Shown here: one piece after another, positions 47,721 to 56,876 of the stretch
How the letters are laid out: the number at the start of each line of letters is the position of its first letter
How positions within the stretch are numbered: position 1 is the first letter of the stretch
NCBI RefSeq assembly: GCF_015319355.1
Contig: NZ_JADILU010000007.1
Span: 1-64,000, forward strand
Reading direction: 5' to 3'
From: Psychroserpens luteus
GTDB taxonomy: Bacteria; Bacteroidota; Bacteroidia; Flavobacteriales; Flavobacteriaceae
DNA: 64,000 nt
Program-made: the position numbers and the translations under genes
The notes under the pieces: model-generated
What the model saw: the letters and a program-made list of their open reading frames with translations, nothing else
Told to the model about the DNA's origin: nothing
Databases searched by the model: none

Positions 47721-49166
47721 ATGAATAAATATATTGTTGTCGATCAACCGCAAAAGTGGAACTTTTTGATTGAGAATATTACAGTAATTTCCTCGCAAGA
47801 GTATCTTACAAATCCTAAATTTTCACAACTAAAAAAGGCTAGAATATTTAACCTTTGTAAAGATTATTCTTATCAATCTAAAGGTTATTATGTCTCTCTT
47901 TTAGCTGAAGCTAGAGAACATTTACCAATCCCAACCGTCAAAAACATTGTAGATCTACGAGCATTAAAATTGGTTCGTATTGTCTCAGATGAGTTTGATG
48001 ATGTTATCCAGCAGAGTTTAAAAAATATTAAATCTCGCGAGTTTACATTAAGTATTTATTTTGGTCAAAATGTGGCTCAAAAATATAAGGAGTTAAGCAG
48101 TTTATTTTACAAACACTTTCAAGTTCCTTTTTTAAGAGTAAAGTTTAGTTATAATACAAAATGGACTGTACAGAGTATTAGAGCTATTTCAGAATCTGAA
48201 ATCCCTCAAGAACATTTTGAGACCGTTCAAATTTTTGCAAATCAGTATTTTGGAAAGAAGCGTTATGACACTCCAAAACAGGTAAACTACGATTTTGATT
48301 TAGCAATCTTGGTAAATCCTAATGATCCTGCACCTCCAAGTAATCCTAAAGGATTGAAGAAATTCATGGAAATCGCTGAGAAAATGAATATTTATGCTGA
48401 AATCATTGAGCCTAAAGACTTATCACGACTATCTTCTTTTGATGCATTATTTATTCGTCAAAGTACAGAAGTTAATAATGAAACGTATGCTTTTGCTCGT
48501 AAAGCGCAGCAAGAAGGCATTGCCATTGTTGATTATCCTGATGCTATATTAAAATGTTGCAATAAAGTCTACATGGCTGAAGCACTAAACAATGCTAATA
48601 TTGCGACACCAAAAACGGTCATCATTCACAAAGACAATAAAAACGATGTCCTTAAACAAGTTGGTTTACCATGTGTATTAAAGGCTCCAGATTCCACATT
48701 TTCTTTTGGTGTAAAAAAAGCCAAAACAGAAAAAGAATATGACCAATTAGTAACAGAAATGCTAAAAGAATCAGATCTTATCATTGCACAAGAATTTTGT
48801 CCGTCAGATTATGATTGGAGAATTGGCATTATTGACGATCAACCATTCTTCGCTTGTAAATATTACATGGCAAAAGGCCATTGGCAAATCTATAACTGGA
48901 AAGCCAAGAAAAAAAATGATCAAGATGGAGATGCAGATTGCTTACCTCTTGAAGATGTTCCAAAAGTTGTTTTGGATATGGCTATAAAAAGCGCAAAATT
49001 AATAGGCAAAGGTTTATTTGGTATTGATATAAAAGTCGTAAACAATCAACCTATGGTTATTGAAATTAACGACAATCCAAACATTGATTTTGGTGTCGAA
49101 GATGCCTATTATGGCGACAAAGTTTACACCACAATATTATCTGCATTAAAATCTAGATTAGAATAA
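47721..49166 (+). CDS. RimK-family ATP-grasp ligase
   Basis: The 481-residue protein has an N-terminal RimK-like domain (about 1-190, IENITVISSQEYLTNPKFSQLKKARIFNLCKDYSYQSKGYYVSLLAEAREH-like opening) and a C-terminal ATP-grasp domain (about 285-480). The latter has AEALNNANIATPKTVII, LPCVLKAPDSTFSFGVKKA, IIAQEFCPSDYDWRIGIIDDQPFFACKYY, and the magnesium site MVIEINDNPNID. ATP-grasp RimK enzymes join amino acids, often glutamate, to a carboxylate. Two further genes follow with two-base spacing and an overlap, which points to one pathway. The acceptor is unknown. Confidence 0.9.
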   Translation: MNKYIVVDQPQKWNFLIENITVISSQEYLTNPKFSQLKKARIFNLCKDYSYQSKGYYVSLLAEAREHLPIPTVKNIVDLRALKLVRIVSDEFDDVIQQSLKNIKSREFTLSIYFGQNVAQKYKELSSLFYKHFQVPFLRVKFSYNTKWTVQSIRAISESEIPQEHFETVQIFANQYFGKKRYDTPKQVNYDFDLAILVNPNDPAPPSNPKGLKKFMEIAEKMNIYAEIIEPKDLSRLSSFDALFIRQSTEVNNETYAFARKAQQEGIAIVDYPDAILKCCNKVYMAEALNNANIATPKTVIIHKDNKNDVLKQVGLPCVLKAPDSTFSFGVKKAKTEKEYDQLVTEMLKESDLIIAQEFCPSDYDWRIGIIDDQPFFACKYYMAKGHWQIYNWKAKKKNDQDGDADCLPLEDVPKVVLDMAIKSAKLIGKGLFGIDIKVVNNQPMVIEINDNPNIDFGVEDAYYGDKVYTTILSALKSRLE

Positions 49167-49168
49167 TC

Positions 49169-50395
49169 ATGAGTAAAAATTATCACCTTTTTGAAGTTTT
49201 TGGTATTGAGTTAGAATATATGCTTGTCAACAATTCAAATTTTAAAGTAGCACCTGTTGTAGATCAATTATTGTCATTAAAAAACGGGAAACTCACATCA
49301 GATATTGACAACGGTAGCATTGCATGGAGTAATGAATTAGTTGCTCATGTAGTTGAACTCAAGACAAATGGTCCTACAGCAGATTTAGAAACATTAGCTG
49401 ATAAATTTCATAAAAACATTCTTGAAATCAATCAATTATTAAAGCAAATTGATACTCAATTGTTACCAACTGCTTCGCATCCTTTAATGAATCCATTAAA
49501 AGACACCCAGTTATGGAAACACAGTTACAGCGAGGTTTATGAGCTCTACAATAGAATTTTTGATTGTAAAGGTCATGGTTGGAGCAATGTACAAAGCACT
49601 CATATTAACTTACCTTTTTATGACGATAGAGAATTTGAAAAACTCCACGCTGCTATTAGAGTCATTTTACCATTAATTCCAGGGCTATGTGCAAGTTCTC
49701 CAATTTTGGAAGGCAATACTACAGGTTTTCTAGATTCGCGATTAGAATACTATAAAACTAATCAAAAAGAAATCCCAGAAATGACAGGTATGGTTATTCC
49801 AGAGGCTGTTTTCAGCAAGGTTGATTATTATGCTACTATTTTTGAACCTATAAAAAAAGCAATCAAACCTCATGATACTAAGAAAATTTTAGATCATCAT
49901 TTTTTAAATTCCAGAGGTGCCATTGCTCGTTTTGACAGGAATGCTATAGAAATTCGTCTTGTCGACGTTCAAGAATGTCCAAAAGCAGATATTGCCATTT
50001 GCATCTTGATTATTGAAGTTTTAAAAGCTTTGGTCAATAAAGAGTTTTGCACTCTAAAAGCTCAGAAAGAATGGAAAAAACAAGATCTTTTTGAGATTTT
50101 GAATGATGGAATTAAGCATGGAGAACATGCTTTAGTTCAAAATATTGACTATTTATCGCTCTTCGGAATTAAAGAAAAAGCAACCATGCAAGACATTTGG
50201 AAACATTTGTATGACAACGTTAAAACAAATATATCTTCGGAAAATCAAAAGACCATAGAGTTTATTCTAAATAATGGGACATTATCATCTAGGATCTTAA
50301 AGGCTCTTGGTGAAGATTTTTCTGAAGGCAACATCAAACAGGTATATTCTAAACTTGCTGGATGTTTAGAAACGAATCAATTATTTGGAAATTGA
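49169..50395 (+). CDS. Glutamate-cysteine ligase-like (GCS2) amidoligase
   Basis: The 408-residue protein is of the GCS2/carboxylate-amine ligase type. It has the metal-binding start FEVFGIELEYMLV, DIDNGSIAWSNELVAHVVELKTNGP, STHINLPF, GLCASSPILEGNTTGFLDSR and RGAIARFDRNAIEIRLVDVQECP. Such enzymes form amide bonds on glutamate using ATP without an ATP-grasp fold. The start is two bases after the RimK-like gene, and the following hydrolase gene overlaps its end, so translation is probably coupled. The substrate need not be cysteine. Confidence 0.88.
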   Translation: MSKNYHLFEVFGIELEYMLVNNSNFKVAPVVDQLLSLKNGKLTSDIDNGSIAWSNELVAHVVELKTNGPTADLETLADKFHKNILEINQLLKQIDTQLLPTASHPLMNPLKDTQLWKHSYSEVYELYNRIFDCKGHGWSNVQSTHINLPFYDDREFEKLHAAIRVILPLIPGLCASSPILEGNTTGFLDSRLEYYKTNQKEIPEMTGMVIPEAVFSKVDYYATIFEPIKKAIKPHDTKKILDHHFLNSRGAIARFDRNAIEIRLVDVQECPKADIAICILIIEVLKALVNKEFCTLKAQKEWKKQDLFEILNDGIKHGEHALVQNIDYLSLFGIKEKATMQDIWKHLYDNVKTNISSENQKTIEFILNNGTLSSRILKALGEDFSEGNIKQVYSKLAGCLETNQLFGN

Positions 50396-51081
50396 AACTC
50401 ATCATCACTTGTGAGCATGGCGGAAATGAAATTCCGTCACAATATTTAAATTTATTTAAAGCACATAAAAGTGTTTTAGAAAGCCATAGAGGTTTTGATT
50501 TGGGTGCTCTGGATGTTTTTGAATATTTAAAGCCACTATCAGATTACTCCAAATCGAGTACAACCAGTCGTTTGCTCATTGAATTAAATCGTTCGCTTCA
50601 TCATAAACAGCTATTTTCAGAATATAGTAAAACATTAAACACAAGCGAAAAAGAACATATAATCTCAACAATCTATGTTCCACACCGCAATGATATTGAG
50701 TCTAAAATTTCAAGCTTTATCTCAAAAAGCGAAACTGTATTGCATCTTTCTATTCATTCCTTTACACCTACTTTAAATGGTATAGAGCGAGATTGTGATA
50801 TCGGCTTATTGTATGATTCTAGAATACTCTTGGAAAAACAGTTTTCAGCAGAACTAAAATCTCAAATTAAAACTAAGAGTCCTGACTTAAATGTAAGGTT
50901 TAATTATCCATACTTGGGAAAAGCAGATGGTTTCACAACGTATTTACGACGAAAATTTAAAAAAAATTATATAGGAATTGAAATTGAAATCAACCAAAAA
51001 CATTCAAAATCTAATCAAATGAACCAACTTTTAAAAGACACTTTACTAGTGGCAATAAAAAATGTAACCATTAATTTTTGA
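50362..51081 (+). CDS. N-formylglutamate amidohydrolase-like protein
   Basis: The 239-residue protein has the N-formylglutamate amidohydrolase motifs ITCEHGGNEIP, SHRGFDLGALDVF, LIELNRSLHH and LHLSIHSFTP, with zinc-binding His and Glu residues. The ATG at 50362 overlaps the GCS2-like gene by 34 bases. The family usually begins right at the position of LKLIITCEHGG, where a TTG at 50392 overlaps the upstream stop (TTGA), so that start is possible (229 residues). No histidine-degradation genes are nearby. It more likely trims an amide-linked product of the two ligases upstream. Confidence 0.87.
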   Translation: MFRNESIIWKLKLIITCEHGGNEIPSQYLNLFKAHKSVLESHRGFDLGALDVFEYLKPLSDYSKSSTTSRLLIELNRSLHHKQLFSEYSKTLNTSEKEHIISTIYVPHRNDIESKISSFISKSETVLHLSIHSFTPTLNGIERDCDIGLLYDSRILLEKQFSAELKSQIKTKSPDLNVRFNYPYLGKADGFTTYLRRKFKKNYIGIEIEINQKHSKSNQMNQLLKDTLLVAIKNVTINF

Positions 51082-51093
51082 ACACCTATTAAC

Positions 51094-51675
51094 TTAAACT
51101 AAGATTCTAATATTAGCATAACTATTCTCTAAGGCTTTTTGACTGTCTTCTGGAGAAAGCCATTCTACTTTTGTAATGCCTTCGTTTTCTTGCGGAAATA
51201 ACTTACCCTCAAACGACGTTTTCATTTCAAACCAATAGGTCACCTTGATTTTATGTTTCCCATTACGTTTAAAAATATGATAGGTCGTATCTAAAGGTTT
51301 TACAATCTCAAGACCTTGCACTCCAGTCTCCTCCTCTACTTCTCGTAGTGAAGTTTCTTCTATGGTCTCTTTTTTTTCAGTTTTTCCTTTAGGCAAATCC
51401 CATTTATCATTTCGATATATAAAAAGAATCTCACCTTTATCATTATAAACTTTACCTCCACCTGCAACAACATTTGGTAGCAACTTTAAAAATTTCTTAA
51501 TGAGTTTATGTTCTTTTTTGCCAATAAGCCTAACTTCTTTTAAAGATGAAGAATTAAGCTTCTTGATGACTTTTCCAATATTTACTTCGGAAAGTAGATA
51601 ATTCTTAAAACCGTCTTCTTTTTCAACTTTTGTTGTCAAGACTATAGGTTTATCATTTACAAATATGTAATGCAT
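51094..51675 (-). CDS. NUDIX hydrolase
   Basis: The 193-residue protein has an N-terminal extension of about 70 residues and a NUDIX domain. The full Nudix box is present: Gly97, five residues, Glu103, seven residues, then REVEEETGV (111-119). KWDLPKGK precedes it and LSPEDSQKAL follows. It hydrolyses a nucleoside-diphosphate-linked compound; which one cannot be told. It converges with the amidohydrolase-like gene and is divergent from pyrE. Confidence 0.92.
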   Translation of the reverse strand: MHYIFVNDKPIVLTTKVEKEDGFKNYLLSEVNIGKVIKKLNSSSLKEVRLIGKKEHKLIKKFLKLLPNVVAGGGKVYNDKGEILFIYRNDKWDLPKGKTEKKETIEETSLREVEEETGVQGLEIVKPLDTTYHIFKRNGKHKIKVTYWFEMKTSFEGKLFPQENEGITKVEWLSPEDSQKALENSYANIRILV

Positions 51676-51798
51676 GATTATATATGTAGGAATTTAAAAA
51701 GTAAAAATATCATTTTTATGGAGATGATACCTATTTTTTAAAATAATTTATTTTAATTTCTGAAATTCTTTTTACTAAAAAAAGTGTAGTTTTACAGC

Positions 51799-52443
51799 AT
51801 GATTTTTGACAAAGAAACTGCCAAACAAACAGCTGAAGTTTTATTACAAATTAATGCTATAAAACTTCAACCTAATGACCCTTTCACTTGGGCATCAGGA
51901 TGGAAATCACCAATCTATTGTGATAATAGAATTGTACTCTCATTTCCACCAATAAGAAATTACATTCGTGAAACCATAGCGAAGCATATAGAATCTCACT
52001 ACGGTAAAGTAGATGTTATTGCTGGTGTTGCTACTGGTGCAATTGGGATTGGAATCTTGGTTGCTGAATATCTAGGTCTTCCTTTTATTTATGTAAGACC
52101 AGAAGCTAAATCTCACGGACGACAAAACCAGATTGAAGGTTTTGTAGAATCTGGACAAAATGTAGTTGTCGTTGAAGATTTGATAAGTACCGGAAAAAGT
52201 AGCCTCAACGCTGTAAAAGCACTTAAAGAAGCTAATGTTAATGTTAAAGGAATGGTGGCTATATTTTCTTACGGATTTGAAGTCGCAAAAAACAATTTTG
52301 AAGCTGCAAACGTAGACCTTCATACCTTAAGCAACTATGAAAACCTATTAGAACAGGCGCTAGACACAAAGTATATAACTGCTAAAGAACAAGAAGTTTT
52401 GGCACTTTGGAATGCTAACCCTAGCGAATGGAACGCTATTTGA
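51799..52443 (+). CDS. pyrE: Orotate phosphoribosyltransferase
   Basis: It makes orotidine monophosphate in pyrimidine synthesis. The 214-residue protein shows FTWASGWKSPIYCDNR, DVIAGVATGAIGIGILVAE, FIYVRPEAKSHGRQNQIEG and the PRPP-binding VVVVEDLISTGKSSLNAVK. A TAGTTTTA near-match to the -7 box ends four bases before the start codon, so the mRNA may be leaderless. The SRPBCC-domain gene follows on the same strand. Confidence 0.97.
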   Translation: MIFDKETAKQTAEVLLQINAIKLQPNDPFTWASGWKSPIYCDNRIVLSFPPIRNYIRETIAKHIESHYGKVDVIAGVATGAIGIGILVAEYLGLPFIYVRPEAKSHGRQNQIEGFVESGQNVVVVEDLISTGKSSLNAVKALKEANVNVKGMVAIFSYGFEVAKNNFEAANVDLHTLSNYENLLEQALDTKYITAKEQEVLALWNANPSEWNAI

Positions 52444-52564
52444 TTATAGCTCTATAAATTTATTATATTACACACATGAAACGAGCATTTTAAAAGCCCT
52501 ATCATCAAAGTGAAGGATTTATAGCGAACAGCATGTGTCCTTAAAAAACAATAAAACTTATCAC

Positions 52565-52960
52565 ATGAAATTAGAATCACCAAAAACAACTATAAACAAA
52601 TCGGCTCAAGAGACTTTTGATTTTTTAGCAGATGTCAAAAACTTTGAAAAGTTAATGCCAGAAAACATTAGCAAATTTGAAGTCCTTGATACAGATAAAT
52701 TTTTATTTGCCCTTAAAGGCATGCCGGAAATAGTACTTAAAAAGAAAGAGGCTGTGGCACCTAACAAGGTTGTTTTAGGAGCAGCTGGTGGAAAACTAGA
52801 CTTTTCACTAACTGCAAACATTACAGAACCTGCACCTGCTCAAAGTGAGGTAGAACTTATTTTTGAAGGTGAATTCAATGCTATGATGGGAATGATGATT
52901 AAAGGACCTATCAAAAAATTTATTGAAACTTTAGTTGAAAATATGCCAGCACAAATCTAA
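52565..52960 (+). CDS. SRPBCC (START-like) domain protein
   Basis: The 131-residue protein starts at the ATG 52565; a GTG at 52535 would add ten atypical residues. It has the START/Bet v1-like pattern INKSAQETFDFLADVKNFEKLMPENISKFE, LKGMPEIVLKKKEAVAP and a long C-terminal helix MMGMMIKGPIKKFIETLVENM. It probably binds a hydrophobic ligand. The stop overlaps the end of the convergent birA by four bases. Confidence 0.85.
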   Translation: MKLESPKTTINKSAQETFDFLADVKNFEKLMPENISKFEVLDTDKFLFALKGMPEIVLKKKEAVAPNKVVLGAAGGKLDFSLTANITEPAPAQSEVELIFEGEFNAMMGMMIKGPIKKFIETLVENMPAQI

Positions 52961-53688
52961 TAGAGAAGTTTTACTTCCTTTAGATCAAATTCTTTTAGAA
53001 TATCATCTTCAACTAAAACTTTTAGATGTCCAGAATTTGAAACGCCTTTTATAAAACCAGAAAACAAAGCGCCTTCTTCATTTTTAAATGTTGAAGGTTT
53101 TTCTTTTCTAAATAATTCGGTTTCATACAGCGTTTTTATACTTTGATAATTATCCTCTTTCAATTGATTCATGTAAAACTGTAAATTCTCAATGATTTTT
53201 TTAAGGACATTATCAATACTATTGTGTTTCCCTGATACCTTTTGCATAGATGTTGCTAGCGGTAAATTATCAAAATGTACTTGATTAATATTAATACCAA
53301 AACCAATTATGGTACCTTGAAGGGTATTATTTTTAATGACATTTTCAATCAAAATACCTGAAATCTTCTTTTGGTCTGCCAAAATGTCGTTTGGCCATTT
53401 CACTTTAATATTACTAATGTGAAAGTCTTTCAATGCTTTAGATATAGCCAATGAAGTCACCATACTAATCCAAAAACTATATTTGATTGTTAAAAAAGAA
53501 ACGTCAACAAACACACTAGCCATAAGGTTTTTACCAGGCTGAGAAGACCAAGATGTCCCCATTTGTCCACGACCTTTTAATTGTGACTCTGCAGTGACAA
53601 CTGTGTAATCTTCTAATCTTTTATCACTACTCAATCGTCTTAAAAACGTATTGGTAGAGTCGATGGCATTAAGTTTGATTATGTGCAT
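52957..53688 (-). CDS. birA: Biotin--[acetyl-CoA-carboxylase] ligase
   Basis: The 243-residue enzyme attaches biotin to carboxylases. It has the biotinyl-AMP motifs ESQLKGRGQMGTSWSSQPGKNLMAS (about 34-58) and VKWPNDILADQKKISGILIEN, and a short C-terminal domain. There is no N-terminal helix-turn-helix, so it is not a repressor. It is divergent from rsfS with about 96 bases between. Confidence 0.95.
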   Translation of the reverse strand: MHIIKLNAIDSTNTFLRRLSSDKRLEDYTVVTAESQLKGRGQMGTSWSSQPGKNLMASVFVDVSFLTIKYSFWISMVTSLAISKALKDFHISNIKVKWPNDILADQKKISGILIENVIKNNTLQGTIIGFGININQVHFDNLPLATSMQKVSGKHNSIDNVLKKIIENLQFYMNQLKEDNYQSIKTLYETELFRKEKPSTFKNEEGALFSGFIKGVSNSGHLKVLVEDDILKEFDLKEVKLLY

Positions 53689-53756
53689 AGTAATGTGCTA
53701 AAAAAAATTATAATTTTCTTATGACGAATAACCGTTTATAAGAAGCAAAAAAATAA

Positions 53757-53764
53757 TAACTTTG
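53757..53764 (+). promoter_or_regulatory. TAnnTTTG box for rsfS-ftsH
   Basis: TAACTTTG lies 20 bases before the rsfS start codon. Confidence 0.55.
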
Positions 53765-53784
53765 CACAAAATTAAATCAATTTA

Positions 53785-54156
53785 ATGGCGAAAAAAAATA
53801 CAAGTCCAGATCAACTCATAAGTACAGTTATTGCTGGCATTGAGGATGTAAAAGGAAAAGAGATTATAATTTTAGATCTTAGAGAAATTGAAAATACAGT
53901 TTGTGATTACTTCGTTATCTGTGAAGGAACATCTAATACACAGGTAAACGCCATTGTAAATTCTATCCAAAAAAAGGTTAGTAAAGAACTTAAAGACAAC
54001 CCTTGGCATGTTGAAGGAAGTGAAAATGCAGAATGGGTATTAATGGATTACGTTAACGTTGTTGTGCACGTTTTTCAAAAACATATCAGAGAATATTATG
54101 ATATTGAGAGTCTTTGGGGTGACGCAAAAACCACAAAAATAGATTCAAGTTATTAA
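53785..54156 (+). CDS. rsfS: Ribosomal silencing factor RsfS
   Basis: The 123-residue protein binds uL14 on the large subunit and blocks subunit joining in starvation. Family motifs are IEDVKGKEIIILDLREIENTVCDYFVICEGTSNTQVNAI, NPWHVEGSENAEWVLMDYVNVVVHVFQKHIREYYDIESLWGDA-like sequence towards the C-terminus. It is followed after 36 bases by ftsH on the same strand. Confidence 0.97.
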   Translation: MAKKNTSPDQLISTVIAGIEDVKGKEIIILDLREIENTVCDYFVICEGTSNTQVNAIVNSIQKKVSKELKDNPWHVEGSENAEWVLMDYVNVVVHVFQKHIREYYDIESLWGDAKTTKIDSSY

Positions 54157-54192
54157 ATTATTAAAAAAAACCGCATTTACGGTACTACATAT

Positions 54193-56157
54193 ATGGCAAA
54201 AGACAATAAAAATTTAAGTAAAAAACCAAAGTTTAATTCTTGGTGGATTTACGGAGTTGTAATCGCAGTTATTATAGGAATCCAGTTATTTTCTGGAGGA
54301 ATGGGTGGTTCCGAAGGAAAAAAAATAAACCCTTCAGAGTTTTTTGAATACATGGCGCAAGGAGATGTTGACAAACTTGACATTATCAATAAACGAGAGG
54401 CACGTGTCTATTTAACCAAAGAAGGACAAGATAAGGAGATTCATAAAAAATCTAAGCCTACAAGTATTCTACCGCAAGTAACACCACTACCAAATTATAC
54501 ATTTGAATTTGGAGATTTAAAATTATTTGAAGAACAAATAAATACTACAAAAGCAGAAAACCCTAATATTAATGTTCCTGTAGAGTTTAAAACTGATGAA
54601 AATGTCTTCGGAAATATCTTGTTTTCATTATTACCGTTCATTTTAATCATAGGGGTTTGGATCTTTATCATGAGACGTATGTCTGGTGGTGGAGGCGGTG
54701 GCGCTGGCGGACAAATTTTCAATATAGGAAAATCTAAGGCCAAGCTATTTGATGAAAAAACAGACGTAAAAACAACGTTTAAAGATGTTGCAGGTTTAGA
54801 AGGTGCAAAAGAAGAAGTACAAGAAATTGTAGATTTCTTAAAGAATCCTGAAAAATACACCTCTCTTGGTGGTAAAATCCCGAAGGGAGCATTACTAGTA
54901 GGACAACCAGGAACAGGTAAAACCTTATTAGCAAAAGCAGTTGCTGGAGAAGCAAAAGTGCCTTTCTTTTCATTATCTGGTTCAGATTTTGTAGAAATGT
55001 TTGTTGGTGTTGGAGCATCTCGTGTAAGAGATTTATTTAAGCAAGCTAAAGAAAAGTCGCCAGCTATTATATTTATTGATGAGATTGATGCTATTGGTCG
55101 TGCTCGTGGAAAAAGTAATTTCTCAGGTTCTAATGATGAACGTGAAAACACACTTAACCAACTATTAACTGAAATGGATGGTTTTGGGACTAATACAAAC
55201 GTTATCGTACTTGCTGCAACAAACAGAGCAGATGTTTTAGATAAAGCATTAATGCGTGCTGGACGTTTTGATAGACAGATTTTTGTTGATCTTCCAGATG
55301 TTAGAGAACGTAAAGAAATTTTTGAAGTTCATTTAAGACCTATCAAACAAGCCGAAAAATTAGATGTTGATTTCTTAGCAAAACAAACTCCAGGATTCTC
55401 TGGAGCAGATATTGCTAACGTATGTAACGAAGCTGCATTAATTGCTGCTAGAAAAGGTAAGAAAGCAGTTGATAAACAAGATTTCTTAGATGCTGTAGAT
55501 CGTATTGTTGGTGGTCTTGAGAAAAAGAATAAAATTGTTACTATTGAAGAGAAGAAAGCAATTGCTTATCATGAAGCTGGACATGCAACTGTAAGTTGGA
55601 TGTTAGAACATGCTGCGCCTTTAGTAAAAGTAACTATTGTACCTCGTGGACAATCTCTAGGTGCTGCTTGGTATTTACCAGAAGAGCGCTTAATTGTACG
55701 TCCAGAGCAAATGTTGGATGAAATGTGTGCTGCCTTAGGTGGACGAGCTGCAGAAAAAGTTATTTTTAATAAAATTTCAACAGGAGCACTTAGTGATTTA
55801 GAAAAGGTAACTAAGCAAGCAAGGGCTATGGTGACTATCTATGGTCTTAGTGAAAAGGTTGGTAACATCACATATTACGATTCTTCAGGTCAAGAGGCTG
55901 GGTTTACAAAACCATACAGTGAGCAAACTGCAGAATTAATAGATAAAGAGATTTCAGATATTATAGAAAAGCAATACCAACGTGCTATAGTATTATTAGA
56001 AAAGAATAAAGACAAGCTTACAGAACTTGCTGAAGTACTCCTTGAAAAAGAAGTTATTTTTAAAGATAACCTCGAAAAAATATTTGGAGAGCGTCCTTTT
56101 CAAAAACAAATTGAACATCGCTTATTACAATCAAATAAAATAGAAGAAGAGGAATAA
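54193..56157 (+). CDS. ftsH: ATP-dependent zinc metalloprotease FtsH
   Basis: The 654-residue membrane AAA+ protease degrades misfolded membrane and regulatory proteins. It has membrane helices at about 17-35 and 141-161, a periplasmic domain between, Walker A GQPGTGKT (237-244), Walker B IIFIDEIDA (292-300), the SRH arginines in RADVLDKALMRAGRFDRQ, and the zinc site HEAGH (460-464). All catalytic parts are present. A strong terminator follows at 56183. Two octamer copies lie in the variable N-terminal part (54309, 54606). Confidence 0.98.
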   Translation: MAKDNKNLSKKPKFNSWWIYGVVIAVIIGIQLFSGGMGGSEGKKINPSEFFEYMAQGDVDKLDIINKREARVYLTKEGQDKEIHKKSKPTSILPQVTPLPNYTFEFGDLKLFEEQINTTKAENPNINVPVEFKTDENVFGNILFSLLPFILIIGVWIFIMRRMSGGGGGGAGGQIFNIGKSKAKLFDEKTDVKTTFKDVAGLEGAKEEVQEIVDFLKNPEKYTSLGGKIPKGALLVGQPGTGKTLLAKAVAGEAKVPFFSLSGSDFVEMFVGVGASRVRDLFKQAKEKSPAIIFIDEIDAIGRARGKSNFSGSNDERENTLNQLLTEMDGFGTNTNVIVLAATNRADVLDKALMRAGRFDRQIFVDLPDVRERKEIFEVHLRPIKQAEKLDVDFLAKQTPGFSGADIANVCNEAALIAARKGKKAVDKQDFLDAVDRIVGGLEKKNKIVTIEEKKAIAYHEAGHATVSWMLEHAAPLVKVTIVPRGQSLGAAWYLPEERLIVRPEQMLDEMCAALGGRAAEKVIFNKISTGALSDLEKVTKQARAMVTIYGLSEKVGNITYYDSSGQEAGFTKPYSEQTAELIDKEISDIIEKQYQRAIVLLEKNKDKLTELAEVLLEKEVIFKDNLEKIFGERPFQKQIEHRLLQSNKIEEEE

Positions 56158-56182
56158 CATTTTCTTACTCAAATTATCTTAT

Positions 56183-56220
56183 AAAAAACTTAAATTGACT
56201 CACATTAATTTAAGTTTTTT
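56183..56220 (+). terminator. Intrinsic terminator of ftsH
   Basis: Fourteen-base perfect arms (56183-56196 and 56207-56220) have a ten-base loop and end in a run of T. It lies 26 bases past the ftsH stop. Confidence 0.85.
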
Positions 56221-56270
56221 TATATTTGAATCATACTTTAATTCAATTAGGTTAATAGCTATCCCTTTAC

Positions 56271-56876
56271 ATGAGTCTATTTCGTAAAATCTTCGGTTTA
56301 AAAAGCACGCCTGAAGACAACATAAAAAGCGAACAGCGAGGCAAATACATGCCCGAAATCACGCTACCTGTTGACGAACAATTCACTATAAACTTTAAGG
56401 CAAACGGTGGGAAATTCTTGTATTGTGAAAATATGCAAGAAGTTCAAAGTTCTCTAAAATCAATTTTATTAGAAAATAATTGGGAGAATGACAAAGTTTT
56501 AATGTTTGATGCTCGATTAGAAGATCTTTTTAAAGGTTTTCACCTTGAAAAAACCAAACGAATTTCAGAAAGCTCATTTTTCTTTTCAACTTGTGAATAC
56601 CTTATTTCAGATGATGGTTCATTACTGATCTCATCCAATCAAATAGCAGAAAAGAAATTAAAAGAGTTACCAGATAATTTTGTCATCTACGCAACCACAA
56701 GCCAATTTGTTCAAAATATTGGAGAAGGGCTTAGAGGCATTAAGGGAAAAAACAAAGATAAAATTCCTACAAATATTACAACTATCAAACACTTCAAGAC
56801 GATAGAAGATAAAGACTTTCTTACTTATGGTAGTAGTTCAAAAAACTTATATTTATTGCTTCTAGAAGATTTATAA
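56271..56876 (+). CDS. LUD-domain protein (LutC/YkgG-like)
   Basis: The 201-residue protein has the LUD fold seen in LutC: NFKANGGKFLYCENMQEVQSSLKSILLENNW, then SFFFSTCEYLISDDGSLLISSNQIAEKKLKELPDNFVIYA and a LYLLLLEDL end. Lactate-utilisation partners LutA and LutB are absent nearby, so a lactate role is not supported. Its stop overlaps the start of cdsA (TAAATG), so the two are coupled. Confidence 0.82.
   Translation: MSLFRKIFGLKSTPEDNIKSEQRGKYMPEITLPVDEQFTINFKANGGKFLYCENMQEVQSSLKSILLENNWENDKVLMFDARLEDLFKGFHLEKTKRISESSFFFSTCEYLISDDGSLLISSNQIAEKKLKELPDNFVIYATTSQFVQNIGEGLRGIKGKNKDKIPTNITTIKHFKTIEDKDFLTYGSSSKNLYLLLLEDL

Noticed and set aside
50362-51081. Histidine-degradation (hutG) role for the N-formylglutamate amidohydrolase-like gene
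   Set aside because: No hutH, hutU or hutI is nearby, and the gene is coupled to amidoligases instead.
54495-55151. 218-codon minus-strand ORF inside ftsH
   Set aside because: It lies antisense to the conserved AAA+ domain, and its composition mirrors the ftsH codons.
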